Source: an uncultured Marmoricola sp. (GTDB lineage Bacteria > Actinomycetota > Actinomycetes > Propionibacteriales > Nocardioidaceae). From it: a DNA stretch of 24,974 bases. The notes beneath the pieces were generated by a model. The model saw nothing but the letters and a program-made list of their open reading frames with translations, searched no databases and had not been told where the DNA came from. The translations under genes and the position numbers were made by a program. The stretch lies in the NCBI RefSeq assembly GCF_943913695.1, contig NZ_CALTZE010000048.1, positions 1 to 24,974 on the forward strand, read 5' to 3'. Within the stretch, counting starts at the first letter, position 1. The number at the start of each line of letters is the position of its first letter. Shown here piece by piece: positions 15,867 through 23,501 of the stretch.

Positions 15867-17227
15867 AGTGCCTTGGTCACCTCTCCCGACGTCGTGCTCT
15901 TGCCGCGCGCCACCAGGTGGTAGTAGGCGATCACGATGATCGTGCCCAGCGCGATGCCGGTCAGCTCGAAGCTGTCGGTGATCACGAGGGTGACGTTGCC
16001 GACGCCGATGATGATGCCCGCGGCGAGCCCGACGATGTTGACGGGGTTGGCGAAGTCGACGCGGTTGTCGACCCAGATCTTCGCGCCGACCAGGCCGATC
16101 ATGCCGTAGAGCACGACGGTGATCCCGCCGAGCACGCCGCCGGGGGTGGCGTTGACGATCGCGCCGAACTTGGGGCAGAGCCCCAGCAGGATCGCGAAGA
16201 TCGCGGCGGCGTAGTAGGCGGCCGTGGAGTAGACCTTGGTGGCGCTCATGACGCCGATGTTCTCGGCGTACGTCGTGGTGGGCGAGCCGCCGAAGAGGCT
16301 GGCGAGCGCGGTGGCGGCGCCGTCGGCGCCGAGCGCGCGGCCCATGTAGGGGTCGAGATCCTCGCCGGTCATCTCGGCGACGGCCTTGACGTGGCCGGCG
16401 TTCTCGGCGATCAGCGCGATCACGCCGGGCAGCACGAGGAGCACGAAGGTGAAGGAGACGCTCGGGCCGTGCACGACGCTGACGCCGTCGGCCAGGGTGC
16501 CGCTCGGCAGGCCGAACCAGCTCGCGTCGCCGACCGCCGCCCAGCTCACCCGGTCGTGGGTGGTGGCCTCGGTGGCGCCGCCCAGCACGGAGGTGATGGG
16601 CCCGAAGACGCCGTCGAAGAGCCAGGAGACGAGGTAGCCGAAGATCAGGGCGAGGAAGACCGCGATGCGCGACCAGAAGCCCGGCAGCATCACGGCCGCG
16701 ACGACCATGAAGGTCGCGGTGAGCAGCGCCACCCACTGGTCCTGCGGCCAGTAGACCGAGGCCACGACCGGGGCCAGGTTGAAGCCGATCAGCATGACCA
16801 CGGCGCCGGTGACAGCGGGGGGCAGGACCTTGTGGATCAGCCCGGAGCCACCGAAGTGCACGAGCACGCCGACGGCGAGCAGCACGAGGCCGGCCACCAT
16901 GATCGCGCCGGTGACGTCGGCGGAGTCGCCGCCCTGCGCACGGATCGCCGCGACACCGCCCACGAACGACGCCGACGTGCCGAGGTAGCTCGGCACCTTG
17001 TTGTGGCAGACCAGCAGGAACATCACGGTGCAGATGCCCGAGAACATGATCGCGAGGTTGGGGTCGAGCCCCATGACCAGCGGGAAGACGAAGGTCGCGC
17101 CGAACATCGCGACGACGTGCTGGGCGCCGAGGCCGATCGTCTTGCCCCACGCGAGCCGCTGGTGCGGTGCGACCGCCTGACCGGGTGCGGGATCGACCAC
17201 GTCCCACTTGAACATCGACATCGCCAT
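15863..17227 (-). CDS. NCS2 nucleobase permease (uracil/xanthine family)
   Basis: A 454-residue integral membrane protein with about a dozen to fourteen hydrophobic helices. The NCS2 signature is clear: the substrate helix IALIAENAGHV (270-280) with Glu275, and GGSPTTTYAENIGVMSATKVYS (313-334) with Glu322. These resemble the uracil carriers UraA/RutG more than the purine branch, though specificity from sequence alone is uncertain. The start is placed at ATG 17227, four bases after a GAAAGG; in-frame ATGs at 17221 and 17215 are alternatives. It heads the coupled run permease, FAD, 2Fe-2S, Mo subunit, CoxG and amidase, so its upstream gap (17228-17379) should hold the main promoter unless the regulator gene reads through. 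Confidence 0.9.
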   Translation of the reverse strand: MAMSMFKWDVVDPAPGQAVAPHQRLAWGKTIGLGAQHVVAMFGATFVFPLVMGLDPNLAIMFSGICTVMFLLVCHNKVPSYLGTSASFVGGVAAIRAQGGDSADVTGAIMVAGLVLLAVGVLVHFGGSGLIHKVLPPAVTGAVVMLIGFNLAPVVASVYWPQDQWVALLTATFMVVAAVMLPGFWSRIAVFLALIFGYLVSWLFDGVFGPITSVLGGATEATTHDRVSWAAVGDASWFGLPSGTLADGVSVVHGPSVSFTFVLLVLPGVIALIAENAGHVKAVAEMTGEDLDPYMGRALGADGAATALASLFGGSPTTTYAENIGVMSATKVYSTAAYYAAAIFAILLGLCPKFGAIVNATPGGVLGGITVVLYGMIGLVGAKIWVDNRVDFANPVNIVGLAAGIIIGVGNVTLVITDSFELTGIALGTIIVIAYYHLVARGKSTTSGEVTKAL

Positions 17228-17320
17228 CGTGCCTTTCGCCGTCGGTTGGACCCGAGCCGTCTGCACGAAGTTAGTGACCCGGACCACGCGCGGCGACGGC
17301 CATCTGTGCCGAAGAGGCTG

Positions 17321-17342
17321 CCACTTGCATGGCAACTTGTGG
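17321..17342. promoter_or_regulatory. Candidate operator (imperfect inverted repeat) before the permease operon
   Basis: The 152-base gap between the regulator stop and the permease start is less GC-rich than its surroundings and holds TTGCATGGCAA (17325-17335), a TTGC/GCAA inverted repeat flanked by two CTTG copies. It is the most symmetric short element in that gap and could bind the PucR-type regulator. No confident -35/-10 pair was found. The call rests on position and symmetry only. Confidence 0.3.
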
Positions 17343-17379
17343 GCGGCGCCGAGCCGGGTGGTCTAGCGCGTACGCCGGG

Positions 17380-18651
17380 TCACTCCGCCATCCGGCGCAC
17401 CTGCAGCGCGACCGCCACGTCCAGACGCAGGTGCGGGTCGCTCGAGACCGGGCCGAGCAGCCGCTCGAGCTTCGCGACCCGGTAGCGCATCGTGTTGTAG
17501 TGGAAGAACTGCAGCCGCGCGGCCTCCGCGACGTTGAAGTTGGTGTCGATGAGCAGCTGCAGGCTCTCGCGCAGGTCGGCGGCCTCCTCCTCGGGGCCGG
17601 CCAGCGGGCCGAGCACGTCGGAGACGAAGCGGCGTACCTCCTCGACGTCGGGCACCAGCGCCACCAGCCGGTGCAGGCCGAGCTGGTCGAAGAAGGTCGT
17701 GGAGCCGCCCCCCTCGACGCGGCGGCCGACCTCGACCGCCCGGCGTGCGTGGGCGTAGGCCTCGGGCAGGTCGTCGATGCCGGTGACCCTGCGGCTGACC
17801 CCGACCGAGAAGGGCCGCCGGCCCCCGCCCTTGTCGCCCGCGACCGCCGTCACCGCGCGGCGTACGACGTCGCTGCCGGCGGGCTGCTCGGACTCGGGAC
17901 CGAGCGGCAGCAGCGTCACCACCTCGGAGGAGAAGTCGACGCTGGGGATCCCCTCGCCCAGCCCGCGCGAGACCTGGCGCCAGGCGGCGGAGAAGCGCTC
18001 CTGCCACTGCCGCCGCTGCGAGGCCGAGGCCCCGCCGGCCGGGTCGGGGTCGAGCTCCGCGACGACCACCACCATCGGCCGGTCCAGCTGCCAGCCGAAG
18101 GTCGAGGCGTGCTCCTCGACGTAGTCGGCGCTGACCGCACGCCGCAGCAGCAGGTCGCGCAGGAAGTCGCCCTGGTACTTGTTCTCGACCGCCGTCACCG
18201 CCGCCTCGCGGCTGATCAGCAGCGCCGCCACCGCGGCGGCCCGCTCCAGGGCGTGCACGTCGTCGGAGGAGAGCGGGGCGCTGCGCCGCAGGCACACCAG
18301 CCGGGCCAGGTCGGCGCCGCCGGCGGCCACCCGGAGCGCCCGCGCCTCGCCGTCGCCGACCGGCGCACCGGCCGGTGCCATCCGCTCGACCCGCAGCCGG
18401 CCGGTGGGGTCGACCAGGTCGCTCTCGGCGAGCCCCGCACGCATGTCGTCGGGCAGCGCGGAGGCGCGCTCGCGGCCGTCGGAGGCGGTGAAGACCACGC
18501 CCACGTCGAGGGCGCGACCCACCTCCGCGGCGATGCCCGCGAGGTCGCCGCCCTCCAGCACGATGTGGGTCAGCCCGATGTGCAGCGCGTCGACTCGCGC
18601 CAGCGAGCCCGCGGCCAGTCCTCGGTCGGTCACGTCGTCGTCTATCAACAC
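17380..18651 (-). CDS. PucR/CdaR-family transcriptional regulator
   Basis: A 423-residue regulator. The C-terminal 64 residues (360-423; LRESLQLLIDTNFNVAEAARLQFFHYNTMRYRVAKLERLLG) are the PucR-type helix-turn-helix, with the typical H-x-N-T-x-R-Y-R-x-x-K-L-E core. The middle carries the GGDEF-like/PucR sensor region (FSVGVSRRVTGIDDLPEAYAHARRAVEVG). PucR relatives control purine and ureide use, mostly as activators responding to a pathway metabolite. It lies between the two arms of the island, divergent from DUF2877-FdrA-DUF1116 and upstream of the permease operon, and so is placed to control both. The start is GTG 18651, with GGGGGAGGG four bases upstream. Confidence 0.9.
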   Translation of the reverse strand: MLIDDDVTDRGLAAGSLARVDALHIGLTHIVLEGGDLAGIAAEVGRALDVGVVFTASDGRERASALPDDMRAGLAESDLVDPTGRLRVERMAPAGAPVGDGEARALRVAAGGADLARLVCLRRSAPLSSDDVHALERAAAVAALLISREAAVTAVENKYQGDFLRDLLLRRAVSADYVEEHASTFGWQLDRPMVVVVAELDPDPAGGASASQRRQWQERFSAAWRQVSRGLGEGIPSVDFSSEVVTLLPLGPESEQPAGSDVVRRAVTAVAGDKGGGRRPFSVGVSRRVTGIDDLPEAYAHARRAVEVGRRVEGGGSTTFFDQLGLHRLVALVPDVEEVRRFVSDVLGPLAGPEEEAADLRESLQLLIDTNFNVAEAARLQFFHYNTMRYRVAKLERLLGPVSSDPHLRLDVAVALQVRRMAE

Positions 18652-18713
18652 TTGTCCCTCCCCCGGGCAGTCTTTGACACGTTCTCACATCGAGATCGGT
18701 GACGGCCCCGCAC

Positions 18714-18719
18714 TACCGT
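18714..18719 (+). promoter_or_regulatory. Candidate -10 element for the DUF2877-FdrA-DUF1116 operon
   Basis: TACCGT (TAnnnT form) ends seven bases before the GTG at 18727, the spacing of a leaderless transcript; no ribosome binding site precedes that GTG. A TTGACA lies at 18674-18679, but it is 34 bases upstream of this -10 and so is not its partner; it may belong to another start or to an operator in the 75-base divergent region shared with the PucR-type gene. Confidence 0.35.
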
Positions 18720-18726
18720 CGACCGG

Positions 18727-19392
18727 GTGATCCCCGTCAGCGCGCCCTCTCGAGTGCACGCCTGGCTGCGCGGCGGGGCCGACGGGCCGGTGCCGGTCGT
18801 GCACCGCGGCGCCGACGCCGCCTACCTCGACGTCGGCGGACGCTGCGTCGGCCTGCTCGGCCGCCAGGCCGTGCAGGTGCCCTGCGGCCTGCGCTCGCAG
18901 TTCGACCGGGTCGAGGTCGGCGAGGCCTCGCTGCACCGCGGAGTGCTGCACGTCGACGGCCTCGCTGTCCGCGTGGGCCGCTTCGCCGACATGAGCGTGC
19001 CGTCGGTGCGCGCATCCGTGGCCACCCCCGCGCCCGCCCCCGCACAGATCCGCACGATCGGGCGCGGCGACGGGCTCACGCCGTACGACGACGACGTGCT
19101 GTGCGGCTGGCTGGCAGCGCACCGCGCCGCCGGCGTGCCGACTCCCGAGGTCGACGCCGAGGTGCGCTCGCAGCTGCACCGCACCACGCTGCTCTCGGCC
19201 ACCCTGCTCGAGTGCGCGCTGCACGGCGAGGTGGTGCCGGAGTACGCCGCGTGGCTGCGCGCGCTGGACACCCCCGGCGAGGCGGCCGCCACCGCCGCGC
19301 TGGCCGGGCTCGGCCACTCCTCGGGGCGCGGCATGCTGGCCGGCGGCCGGCTCGCGCTCTCCCACCTCCACCCCGTCCTAGGAGCCGCATGA
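18727..19392 (+). CDS. DUF2877 protein, AllH/YlbF-like subunit of oxamate carbamoyltransferase family
   Basis: A 221-residue DUF2877 protein. The family's two glycine-rich signatures are present: IGRGDGLTPYDDDVLCGWLA (111-130) and GLGHSSGRGMLAGG (194-207), preceded by TTLLSATLLECALHGEV. In E. coli the homologue (YlbF, renamed AllH) is one of three proteins needed for oxamate carbamoyltransferase: oxalurate plus phosphate gives oxamate plus carbamoyl phosphate. It is a little shorter than typical members, and the first signature differs from the common GxGPGLTPSGDD form. Its stop overlaps the FdrA start (ATGA). The gene appears leaderless, starting at GTG 18727. Confidence 0.85.
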   Translation: MIPVSAPSRVHAWLRGGADGPVPVVHRGADAAYLDVGGRCVGLLGRQAVQVPCGLRSQFDRVEVGEASLHRGVLHVDGLAVRVGRFADMSVPSVRASVATPAPAPAQIRTIGRGDGLTPYDDDVLCGWLAAHRAAGVPTPEVDAEVRSQLHRTTLLSATLLECALHGEVVPEYAAWLRALDTPGEAAATAALAGLGHSSGRGMLAGGRLALSHLHPVLGAA

Positions 19393-20795
19393 CCGCCCAC
19401 ACCCACGTCGAGCTGCGCCCCGGTGCCTACGCCGACTCCGTGACGCTGCTCCAGGTGAGCCGCGCCGTGCAGGACCTCGACGGCGTCGAGGCCGCGCAGG
19501 TCGCGATGGCCACCGCGCTCAACCTCGAGGTCCTCGTCGCGATGGGCTTCGAGGTGCCCGCCGAGGCCGGCGGCAACGACATGGTCGTGGCGCTGCGGCT
19601 GGCCGACCCCGACACCCTGCCGGCCGCGCTCGCCGGGGTCGACGCCGCGCTGCGCGACGCCGGGCGACGAGACGACGGGGGCGCCGCCGAGATCGCCCCG
19701 CCCCGCACCACCCGCAGCGCGCTGCGGCGTACCCCTGACGCGGTGGCGCTGGTCTCGGTGCCGGGCCCGAGCGCCGTGGTCGAGGCGATCGACGCCGTCG
19801 ACGCCGGCCGCGACGTCATGGTCTTCAGCGACAACGTGCCGGTGGAGCAGGAGGTCGCGCTCAAGCAGGCGGCCGCCGAGCGCGGGGTGCTGGTGATGGG
19901 GCCCGACTGCGGCACCGCCGTCGTCGGCGGGGTGGGTCTCGGCTTCGCCAACGTCGTCTCCCCCGGTCCGGTCGGCCTGGTCGCCGCGTCCGGCACCGGC
20001 TGCCAGCAGCTGCTCGCGCTGCTCGACCACGCCGGCGTCGGTGTCTCCTCCGCGCTGGGTGTCGGGGGCCGCGACCTGTCGGCCGAGGTCGGCGGGCTCG
20101 CCACCCGCGAGGCACTCTCCCGGCTCGACGCCGACCCGGGCGTGGAGCTGATCGTGCTGGTCTCCAAGCCGCCGGCGCCCGAGGTGGCGGCCGAGATCGA
20201 GGCGTACGCCGCCTCGCTGGGCACCCCGGTCGAGCTCGCCCTGCTCGGGGCCGGGCAGCCCGACCTCACCGCCGCCGCCGAGCGCGTGCTGCAGCGGCTC
20301 GGACGCGAGGTCCCCGCCTGGCCGGTGACCGGCTCGGCCGCCGCCCCGAGGCGCGGCACCACGCTGCAGGGCCTCTTCGTGGGCGGCACGCTGGCGAGCG
20401 AGGCCCGACTGGTGGCCACCGAGCTGCTCGGTGAGGGCCACACCTTCGTCGACTTCGGCGACGACGCCTACACCGGCGGCCGAGCCCACCCGATGATCGA
20501 CCCGACGCTGCGGCTGGAGCACCTCGCGACCGCCGCCGCCGACCCGGCCACCGCCGTGGTGCTGCTCGACGTCGTGCTGGGCCACGGCGCCGAGGCCGAC
20601 CCCGCGGCGCTGCTCGCGCCCGCCGTCGCCGCGGTCACGCAACCCGTCGTCGTGGCCGTCGTCGGCACTGCGGCCGACCCGCAGGGGCTCGAGCGGCAGG
20701 TCCGCGCGCTGGCCGACGCAGGCGCCGAGGTCCACCTCTCCAACGCCGGCGCCACCCGCCGGGCCGTCGAGCTCGTCAAGGGAGCCACCGCATGA
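19389..20795 (+). CDS. fdrA: FdrA-family protein (AllF-like, acyl-CoA-synthetase fold)
   Basis: A 468-residue protein with the succinyl-CoA-synthetase-like two-part fold of FdrA. Features are AYADSVTLLQVSRAV near the N-terminus (13-27), VMGPDCGTAVVGGVGLGFAN (168-187), GVGGRDLSAEVGG, LQGLFVGGTLASEA and the late HPMIDPTLRLEHL. FdrA was first named as a suppressor of FtsH; its E. coli homologue is now AllF, the proposed core of oxamate carbamoyltransferase. At 468 residues it is shorter than the E. coli protein, with the difference mostly in the linker after the N-terminal domain. The start is ATG 19389, with AGGAG upstream, overlapping the DUF2877 stop. Its stop overlaps the DUF1116 start. Confidence 0.9.
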   Translation: MTAHTHVELRPGAYADSVTLLQVSRAVQDLDGVEAAQVAMATALNLEVLVAMGFEVPAEAGGNDMVVALRLADPDTLPAALAGVDAALRDAGRRDDGGAAEIAPPRTTRSALRRTPDAVALVSVPGPSAVVEAIDAVDAGRDVMVFSDNVPVEQEVALKQAAAERGVLVMGPDCGTAVVGGVGLGFANVVSPGPVGLVAASGTGCQQLLALLDHAGVGVSSALGVGGRDLSAEVGGLATREALSRLDADPGVELIVLVSKPPAPEVAAEIEAYAASLGTPVELALLGAGQPDLTAAAERVLQRLGREVPAWPVTGSAAAPRRGTTLQGLFVGGTLASEARLVATELLGEGHTFVDFGDDAYTGGRAHPMIDPTLRLEHLATAAADPATAVVLLDVVLGHGAEADPAALLAPAVAAVTQPVVVAVVGTAADPQGLERQVRALADAGAEVHLSNAGATRRAVELVKGATA

Positions 20796-22222
20796 GCGTC
20801 CCCACCAGCACTCCTGTTGGCGCCCCTGTCAGCGCCCCCGCCGGCGTCGTCAACGTCGGAGCCGACCTGCTCGCCGACGCCGTCGCCGACCAGGCGGTGG
20901 CCACCACCCGCGTCGACTGGCGTCCCCCGATGACCGGCAGCGAGGCCGACCTCGCCCGGGTCGCGACCGACCCGCGACGCCGCGAGGCCAACGCCCGCGC
21001 CGTCGAGGCGGTGCTCGGCGTGACCGCCACCCTGGTCGACGTCGCCCCGGCCTCCGAGGTGCTCGGCCTGGAGCGCGGCCAGTTCCTGCACGCGGGCCCG
21101 CCGATCACCTGGGACCGCGCCTCCGGTCCACTGCGCGGCGCCCTCCTGGGCGGTGCCGCCCTCGAGGGCCTGGTCGAGGACCCCGACGACGCCGCCGCCC
21201 TCTTCGAGGCCGGCACCTCGGTCTCCCTCGACCCCTGCCACCACCACGACTCGGTGGGGCCGATGGCCGGTGTGGTGACACCGAGCATGTGGATGTTCGT
21301 GCTCGAGGACGCCGCAACCGGGCGGCGTACGCACTGCTCGCTCAACGAGGGTCTCGGCAAGGTGCTGCGTTACGGCGCCTACTCCCCCGAGGTGCTGCAG
21401 CGCCTGCGCTGGATGGGCGACGTGCTTGGCCCGCTGCTCCAGCGCGCCGTACGCACCGTGCGCGACAGCGCCGGCCCGGTCGACGTTACCGGCATCCTCA
21501 CCCAGATGCTGCAGATGGGCGACGAGGCCCACAACCGCAACCGTGCCGGCACCCTGATGCTGCTGCGCGACCTCGGTCCCGCGATGGTCACCTCCGGCAT
21601 GGACACCGGTGACGTCTCCGAGGCGATGCGCTTCGTCGGCGGCAACGACCACTTCTTCCTCAACCTCGCGATGCCCGCCTGCAAGCTCAGCCTCGACGCC
21701 GCCCGCGGCATCGACGGCTCGACGATGGTCGTGGCCATGGCGCGCAACGGCACCGACTTCGGCATCCAGGTGGCTGGCACCGGCGACGAGTGGTTCACCG
21801 GCCCCGCTCAGGTCGCCGAGGGGCTCTTCCTCGGCGACTACGGCCCCGACGACGCCAACCCCGACATCGGCGACTCCGCCATCACCGAGACCGCTGGCAT
21901 CGGCGGCTTCGCGATGGCCACGGCCCCGGCGATCGTGCGCCTGGTCGGCGGCTCGGTGCCCGACGCGCTCGCCACCACCCGGCGGATGCACGAGATCACC
22001 CTCGCCGAGAACCCCCGCTGGACGGTGCCGGTGCTGGAGTTCCAGGGCACGCCGACCGGCATCGACGTCAGCGCCGTCTGCCGCACCGGCATCCTGCCCC
22101 AGATCAACACCGGCATGGCCGGCGCCGTCGCCGGCGTCGGCCAGGTCGGCGCCGGCCTGGTCACGCCCCCCGCCGAGATCTTCCCTGCCGCCCTGGCCCG
22201 CCTCGCCGCCCTCGTCCCCTGA
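20792..22222 (+). CDS. DUF1116 protein, AllG/YlbE-like subunit
   Basis: A 476-residue DUF1116 protein. A recognisable conserved block is SLDPCHHHDSVGPMAGVVTP (145-164), followed by THCSLNEGLGKVLRYGAY (180-197), MGDEAHNRNRAGTLMLLRDL, FVGGNDHFFLNLAMPACKL and VMARNGTDFGIQV-like segments, all typical of the family. In E. coli the homologue YlbE/AllG is the third component of oxamate carbamoyltransferase. The first 20 residues are low in complexity (PTSTPVGAPVSAPAG) and probably disordered; the conserved part starts near residue 21. The start is ATG 20792, with GGGAG upstream. It is the last gene of the DUF2877-FdrA-DUF1116 operon, and a GC-rich hairpin follows it. Confidence 0.9.
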   Translation: MSVPTSTPVGAPVSAPAGVVNVGADLLADAVADQAVATTRVDWRPPMTGSEADLARVATDPRRREANARAVEAVLGVTATLVDVAPASEVLGLERGQFLHAGPPITWDRASGPLRGALLGGAALEGLVEDPDDAAALFEAGTSVSLDPCHHHDSVGPMAGVVTPSMWMFVLEDAATGRRTHCSLNEGLGKVLRYGAYSPEVLQRLRWMGDVLGPLLQRAVRTVRDSAGPVDVTGILTQMLQMGDEAHNRNRAGTLMLLRDLGPAMVTSGMDTGDVSEAMRFVGGNDHFFLNLAMPACKLSLDAARGIDGSTMVVAMARNGTDFGIQVAGTGDEWFTGPAQVAEGLFLGDYGPDDANPDIGDSAITETAGIGGFAMATAPAIVRLVGGSVPDALATTRRMHEITLAENPRWTVPVLEFQGTPTGIDVSAVCRTGILPQINTGMAGAVAGVGQVGAGLVTPPAEIFPAALARLAALVP

Positions 22223-22229
22223 CCGCCCA

Positions 22230-22259
22230 CCCGGCGCGCATGCGCGCACGAGCGCCGGG
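22230..22259 (+). terminator. Hairpin after the DUF1116 gene
   Basis: CCCGGCGC (22230-22237) pairs with GCGCCGGG (22252-22259), enclosing a loop that itself holds a 14-bp palindrome, gcgcgcatgcgcgc (22234-22247). It begins eight bases after the DUF1116 stop. There is no T-run, as is usual for actinobacterial stem-loop terminators. It could instead be part of a small repeat, since gccgggtcggcg recurs at 22254-22265 and 22275-22286. Confidence 0.45.
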
Positions 22260-22300
22260 TCGGCGTGCACAAGAGCCGGGTCGGCGGGCACAGTGAGCGC

Positions 22301-23452
22301 ATGGACCTCTCGCTGAGCGACGAGCAGCGCGCCTTCCAGGAGGCGGCGCGAGCCTTCCTCGACAAGGAATCGGTGCCTCACCGCACGGAGTGGGACCGGC
22401 GGGAGTCGGTCGACCTCGGCATCGTGCCCAAGATGGCCGAGCTCGGCTTCTTCGGGCTCACCATCCCCGAGGAGTACGGCGGTGTGGGCGGCGACTACGT
22501 CACCTACGCGATCGCCATGGAGGAGCTCGGCCGGGCCGACTCCGCCCTGCGCGGGATCGTGTCGGTCTCCAGCGGCCTGGTCGGCAAGTCGATCCTCTAC
22601 TTCGGCACCGAGGAGCAGAAGGCCGACTACCTGCCGCGGCTGGCGAACGCCGAGATCCTCGGCTGCTTCGGTCTGACCGAGCCCGGCGTCGGCTCCGACG
22701 CGGGCAACCTGACGACCAAGGCGCGCCGCGACGGCGACGACTGGGTGCTCGACGGCCAGAAGCTCTACATCACCAACGGCACCTGGGCCGACGTCGCCCT
22801 GGTCTTCGCCCGCACCGGCGGCGACGGCCCGCGGGGCGTCTCGGCCTTCCTCGTCCCGACCGACGCCGAGGGCTTCGAGGCCCGCGAGATCAAGGGCAAG
22901 CTCGGGCTGCGCGGCCAGGCCACCGCGGAGCTCTTCCTCACCGGCGTCCGGGTCCCGGCCGCTGCCATGCTCGGCGAGGAGGGACAGGGCTTCAAGATCG
23001 CGATGAGCTCGCTCGACAAGGGCCGCATCGCGGTCGCCGCCGGCTGCGTCGGCATCGTGCAGGGCTGCCTGGAGGTCTCGGTCGACTACGCCACCAGCCG
23101 CACGCAGTTCGGCCGGCCGATCGGGGGCTTCCAGCTGGTCCAGGACATGATCGCCGACATCTCCCTCGACGCCGACGCCGCTCGGCTGCTGGTGTGGCGC
23201 GCCGCCGACCTGTGCGACCGGGGCGAGCCCTTCGGCACGGCGGCGTCCAAGGCCAAGCTGTTCGCGAGCGAGGCCGCCGTACGCGCGGCCAACCTCGCCA
23301 TCCAGGTGCACGGAGGGTCGGGCTACGTCGACGAGTATCCCGCCGAGAAGTACCTCCGCGACGCCCGGGTGATGACCCTCTACGAGGGCACCAGCCAGGT
23401 GCAGAAGCTGCTCATCGGTCGCGCCGAGACCGGGATCAACGCGTTCGTCTGA
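22301..23452 (+). CDS. Acyl-CoA dehydrogenase
   Basis: The 383-residue flavoprotein matches the short- to medium-chain acyl-CoA dehydrogenase family at full length. Features are FGLTEPGVGSDAGNL (FAD and substrate contacts), LYITNG, RTQFGRPIGGFQLVQDMIAD, QVHGGSGYVDEYPAEKYLRD, and the catalytic Glu362 in LYEGTSQVQ. It oxidises an acyl-CoA to the 2-enoyl form and passes electrons to ETF. The acyl chain cannot be told from sequence. The start is ATG 22301 (MDLSLSDEQRAF, the family's usual opening); no strong ribosome binding site is present. It follows the operon terminator-like hairpin and is probably separate from the heterocycle island, though its direction is the same. Confidence 0.92.
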   Translation: MDLSLSDEQRAFQEAARAFLDKESVPHRTEWDRRESVDLGIVPKMAELGFFGLTIPEEYGGVGGDYVTYAIAMEELGRADSALRGIVSVSSGLVGKSILYFGTEEQKADYLPRLANAEILGCFGLTEPGVGSDAGNLTTKARRDGDDWVLDGQKLYITNGTWADVALVFARTGGDGPRGVSAFLVPTDAEGFEAREIKGKLGLRGQATAELFLTGVRVPAAAMLGEEGQGFKIAMSSLDKGRIAVAAGCVGIVQGCLEVSVDYATSRTQFGRPIGGFQLVQDMIADISLDADAARLLVWRAADLCDRGEPFGTAASKAKLFASEAAVRAANLAIQVHGGSGYVDEYPAEKYLRDARVMTLYEGTSQVQKLLIGRAETGINAFV

Positions 23453-23487
23453 CCTGCGGCGACTGGCCCGGGACGCGTGGTTTCTCC

Positions 23488-23493
23488 TAGGGT
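23488..23493 (+). promoter_or_regulatory. Candidate -10 element before the Nramp-like gene
   Basis: TAGGGT ends eight bases before the ATG at 23502, so transcription would begin at or within two bases of the start codon. No ribosome binding site lies between. This is the same arrangement as at 8387 and 18714. Confidence 0.35.
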
Positions 23494-23501
23494 TCCAGAC
23501 C

